Assembly: GCF_001941975.2 (NCBI RefSeq)
Contig: NZ_CP146991.1
Location: forward strand, 1,392,501-1,456,500
Direction of reading: 5' to 3'
DNA: 64,000 nt
Source of the DNA: Sporomusa sphaeroides DSM 2875
GTDB lineage: Bacteria; Bacillota; Negativicutes; Sporomusales; Sporomusaceae
Shown here: positions 63,705 to 64,000 of the stretch, one piece after another
Layout of the letters: each line of letters opens with the position of its first letter
Position numbering within the stretch: the stretch's first letter is position 1
Notes under the pieces: generated by a model
Database searches by the model: none
What the model was told of the DNA's origin: nothing
Seen by the model: the letters and a program-made list of their open reading frames with translations, nothing else
Position numbers and translations under genes: made by a program

Positions 63705-64000
63705 TTACTCCAATTCCACGGCAATTTGCACATTGGCAGATATTTGTATTAATCCGGCGGAAATCGGGGTTGACGCGCTATCAGCCATGGCTTTGGCATA
63801 CAACCGGCTGCCGGTTTCCGGTGATTGCAGATGAACACCATTTTCGTTTACCGTCGTAACTCTGACCACTCGTTTGTCTAAGGCTGCAGCAATGGCGTCG
63901 GCTTTGCTAAGAGCATCCCGGACGGCCTGCGCCAGTGCGGCATTTTTCACATCGGTTTCGTCGTTTTTACTGAACCGGATGCTGTTTACCTGATTGGCTC
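63705..64000 (-). CDS. SIMPL-domain (DUF541, YggE-like) protein, partial
   Basis: The C-terminal ~98 residues of a gene that continues past the window edge. It shows the family helix pattern (ALAQAVRDALSKADAIAAAL) followed by beta strands ending IQISANVQIAVELE. SIMPL proteins are usually exported and of poorly known, stress-linked function. The frame is open to the end of the window. Confidence 0.8.
   Translation of the reverse strand, partial: ANQVNSIRFSKNDETDVKNAALAQAVRDALSKADAIAAALDKRVVRVTTVNENGVHLQSPETGSRLYAKAMADSASTPISAGLIQISANVQIAVELE

Overview
The window reads as chromosome of an anaerobic, probably acetogenic Negativicute of the Sporomusa/Pelosinus type (Firmicutes with an outer membrane). 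The placement is inferred from gene content: a ferredoxin-linked oxalate oxidoreductase, a CooT-like nickel protein, pyruvate carboxylase, a Desulfovibrio-type molybdenum aldehyde oxidoreductase, and a two-partner secretion pair (TpsB/TpsA) that requires an outer membrane. No 16S gene is present to confirm it.

Layout. 0.1-1.2 kb: nine tRNA genes (Gln, Lys, Glu, Val, Asp, Phe, Gly, Cys, Leu) with two inverted copies of a two-hairpin repeat between them. 1.3-3.8 kb: TSUP permease, small unknown protein, beta-carbonic anhydrase and an unlisted 58-aa gene. 3.9-9 kb: soluble CitA/CitB-like two-component system and a CDC48/VAT-type AAA ATPase. 9-14.2 kb: four-subunit oxalate oxidoreductase (gamma, delta, alpha, beta), LctP-type permease and a small membrane protein. 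14.3-17 kb: HPP protein, ClC channel, DUF3842 protein, CooT. 17-25 kb: pyruvate carboxylase (minus strand), ThiW, and an NfeD-flotillin pair split by an IS110-family element.

25.5-44.1 kb is the most distinctive region. An AcoR-like sigma-54 activator is followed by a good -24/-12 promoter and about 16 kb of same-direction genes. They encode a molybdopterin-binding protein, a MOP-type aldehyde oxidoreductase whose cluster and catalytic residues keep the Desulfovibrio gigas numbering, a GltD/HdrD-like iron-sulfur flavoprotein that seems to lack its NAD(P) domain, and a long maturation set. That set holds small Cys-rich proteins, a methyltransferase, three XdhC-type proteins, a C-GCAxxG-C-C protein, a MocA-HD fusion, a PLP enzyme, a radical SAM protein, a CoA-ligase-like protein and a phosphatase. 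It resembles the DVU_155x neighbourhood of Desulfovibrio vulgaris (from memory).

44.2-46.6 kb is an A+T-rich stretch with an unknown 348-aa protein, a frameshifted zinc-finger gene, a basic protein and two divergent ribbon-helix-helix regulators around shared operator repeats. 46.7-50.3 kb: TpsB/TpsA. 50.4-55.5 kb: MetA (acetyl-CoA type by Glu111) with an attenuator-like leader, DJ-1/PfpI protein, acyl-CoA ligase, GNAT protein, NlpC/P60 hydrolase.

55.6-63.7 kb is purine metabolism: a guanine aptamer directly followed by a ykkC-type (probably PRPP) aptamer and a terminator, then an unassigned structured leader, an NCS2 purine permease and purE-purC-purF-purM-purN-purH. A SIMPL-domain gene runs off the right edge. 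Gene starts were chosen from ribosome binding sites and often differ from the longest open frame.
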